Shown: positions 1 to 20,104 of the stretch, piece by piece
Position numbering within the stretch: the stretch's first letter is position 1
Layout: every line of letters begins with the position of its first letter
NCBI GenBank assembly: GCA_009731375.1
Contig: BJOX01000100.1
Span: forward strand, 379,470-399,573
Source of the DNA: Paulinella micropora
Lineage: Eukaryota; Cercozoa; Imbricatea; Euglyphida
Length of the DNA: 20,104 nucleotides
Direction of reading: 5' to 3'
Notes under the pieces: model-generated
Told to the model about the DNA's origin: nothing
Seen by the model: the letters and a program-made list of their open reading frames with translations, nothing else
Databases searched by the model: none
Translations under genes and position numbers: made by a program

Positions 1-87
<87 letters not shown>

Positions 88-88
88 C

Positions 89-137
<49 letters not shown>

Positions 138-139
138 CC
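1..139 (+). repeat. (ATCT)n microsatellite
   Basis: Near-perfect ATCT repeat with one CCAT variant, upstream of the gene and continuing past the window start. Confidence -1.
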
Positions 140-435
140 TACCATACAAGGCACAATGAAGTCTGTAGACCTCCAAATTTCGGGCGTATCCGCAAGCGGA
201 ATGGCAAAGAGGGGCAAAAGACTGGCTGGCCTTGACATTTTTAAACCTACATTCCTCTTTCTTGTCCAAAACTCTGCCAAGCATTTCTGACCAACTCAGT
301 TTCTCCTCTTTCAAATATTTCCAAGCCCAAAAACATTTAAAATAGCTTTCAATGTCAAATTGTTCAAGCATTTATCTACTCAAGAGGCTTGCATGTTTGT
401 TGTTTGGTGTTTGATTTATTTGTGCCAAGACAAAG
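140..435 (+). other. Unique sequence, possible promoter/5' UTR
   Basis: Non-repetitive DNA just before the tentative start codon. No TATA box or other regulatory site was recognised. Short frames on the - strand (135-371, 376-681) show no family motif and are treated as chance. Confidence -1.
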
Positions 436-18687
<18,252 letters not shown>

Positions 18688-18697
18688 GTACGTAGCT

Positions 18698-18760
<63 letters not shown>

Positions 18761-18761
<1 letters not shown>

Positions 18762-18806
18762 TTGTTGAAGGACGCAGCAACAGTTATACAGAAAAAGTAT
18801 GTTGCT

Positions 18807-18886
<80 letters not shown>

Positions 18887-18931
18887 TTGTTGAAGGACGC
18901 AGCAGCAGTTATACAGAAAAAGTACGTTGCT

Positions 18932-18998
<67 letters not shown>

Positions 18999-19011
18999 GG
19001 ATAGATGGATG

Positions 19012-19074
<63 letters not shown>

Positions 19075-19157
19075 GGATGGATGGATGGATGGATGAATGG
19101 ATGGATGGATGGATGGATGGATGGATAGAGATAGATGGATGGATAGTTGGATAGTTG

Positions 19158-19224
<67 letters not shown>

Positions 19225-19270
19225 GTTGTTGAAGGACGCAGCAACAGTTGTACAGAAAAAGTACGTTGCG

Positions 19271-19338
<68 letters not shown>

Positions 19339-19391
19339 TATAGATATTGTTGAAGGACGCAGCAACAGTTATACAGAAAAAGTACGTTGCT

Positions 19392-19458
<67 letters not shown>

Positions 19459-19467
19459 GGATGGATG

Positions 19468-19522
<55 letters not shown>

Positions 19523-19666
19523 GGATAGATAGATAGATAGATAGGATAGATAGATAGGANNNNNNNNNNNNNNNNNNNNNNNNNNNNNNNNNNNNNNNNN
19601 NNNNNNNNNNNNNNNNNNNNNNNNNNNNNNNNNNNNNNNNCAGTTATACAGAAAAAGTACGTTGCT

Positions 19667-19749
<83 letters not shown>

Positions 19750-19790
19750 GGATGGATAGATGGATGGATGGATGGATGGATGGATAGATG

Positions 19791-19821
<31 letters not shown>

Positions 19822-19826
19822 GGATG

Positions 19827-19894
<68 letters not shown>

Positions 19895-19942
19895 TTGTTG
19901 AAGGACGCAGCAACAGTCATACAGAAAAAGTACGTTGCGGAT
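18761..19942 (+). repeat. Tandem array: six partial exon 11 copies separated by GATA arrays
   Basis: A 49-bp cassette (ATTGTTGAAGGACGCAGCA...GCTGAT) that copies 18652-18700 occurs at 18761-18809, 18886-18934, 19225-19273, 19346-19394, 19641-19669 (5' part in the N run) and 19894-19942. Copies differ by one to three bases and keep the AAAAA|GTACGT or AAAAA|GTATGT donor. The TTTTGCAG acceptor is replaced by (GATA)n, so they are unlikely to be used as exons. Spacers are (GATA)n with (GATG)n patches. Confidence -1.
19560..19640. other. Run of N (assembly gap)
   Basis: 81 unknown bases that remove the 5' part of one exon 11 shard. Confidence -1.
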
Positions 19943-19979
19943 AGATAGATTGATAGATGGATAGACAGATAGATAGATA

Positions 19980-20104
19980 GATGAGATATCGACTAATGTC
20001 AGAAAAAAGGAGCTTCTGATTTCGTCAACCAAGGAAGTCTGAAAAGTATTGACCCGATGCCCAGCTAAGCCGTGATGTTTGCACGGAAGGGACTGATACA
20101 GGCG
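19980..20104 (+). repeat. Interspersed element, copy D, cut by window end
   Basis: The first 125 bp of the element again, directly following a GATA array and lacking a few bases (CTGAAAAGTATTGACCC in place of CTGCGGGTAAAGTATTAACCC). It continues beyond the window. Confidence -1.

Overview
This is a eukaryotic, almost certainly animal, window dominated by microsatellites and larger tandem repeats, with three runs of N (3863-4038, 17564-17849, 19560-19640). Long open frames are everywhere, but nearly all are translated microsatellites (IYLS, SLSL, YVCM, LLTY and similar). The species cannot be told from the sequence. The repeat load and tiny exons would suit an invertebrate such as a mollusc, but that is a guess.

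Hidden between the repeats is one recognisable gene on the + strand: a ubiquitin carboxyl-terminal hydrolase of the UCHL1/UCHL3 type (peptidase family C12), broken into at least 11 very small coding exons (30-115 nt) over about 18 kb. The exons, in order, are 436-469 (tentative start), 752-781, 1044-1084, 1686-1746, 2674-2788, 6638-6705 (catalytic Cys), 7974-8011, 11772-11858, 16818-16889 (catalytic His), 17171-17234 (catalytic Asp) and 18648-18687. They total 650 nt. They lie in family order, every junction is phase-compatible, and each has AG and GT at its edges. The final C-terminal exon (about 20 residues) lies beyond the window or was not found. About six residues before the catalytic Cys, including the usual oxyanion Gln, are also not visible.

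The introns are mostly microsatellite, in several cases starting or ending exactly at a splice site. Intron 2 is (CACT)n and introns 3 and 4 are (TC)n, (CATA)n and (ATCT)n. Intron 5 is about 3.8 kb of (ATCT)n that switches to (GATA)n near 4310 and carries inverted copies of a roughly 424-bp interspersed element. Intron 6 has about 1 kb of (TTCTG/TTTCTG)n. Intron 7 holds (AGGAC)n, (GACAT)n, (GTAA)n, a 243-nt pure purine tract and AT-rich 0.4-0.7 kb modules. Intron 8 has a 16-bp higher-order (TCCA/TCTA) array and about 2.5 kb of TAG-type repeats. Intron 10 is a long polypyrimidine region. Intron 11 is (GATA)n.

The most unusual feature is exon shards. Partial copies of exons 5, 6, 7, 9 and 11 lie in the flanking introns, often as tandem arrays whose spacers are microsatellites. 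The catalytic-Cys exon has four upstream 39-nt partial copies, each with an AG acceptor and a GT donor, and all phase-compatible with one another. Exon 9 has four upstream partial copies plus a split, partly inverted one 7 kb away. Exon 11 has six downstream partial copies. The window therefore looks like a conserved single-domain enzyme gene whose introns grew by repeated exon-plus-intron duplication and microsatellite expansion.
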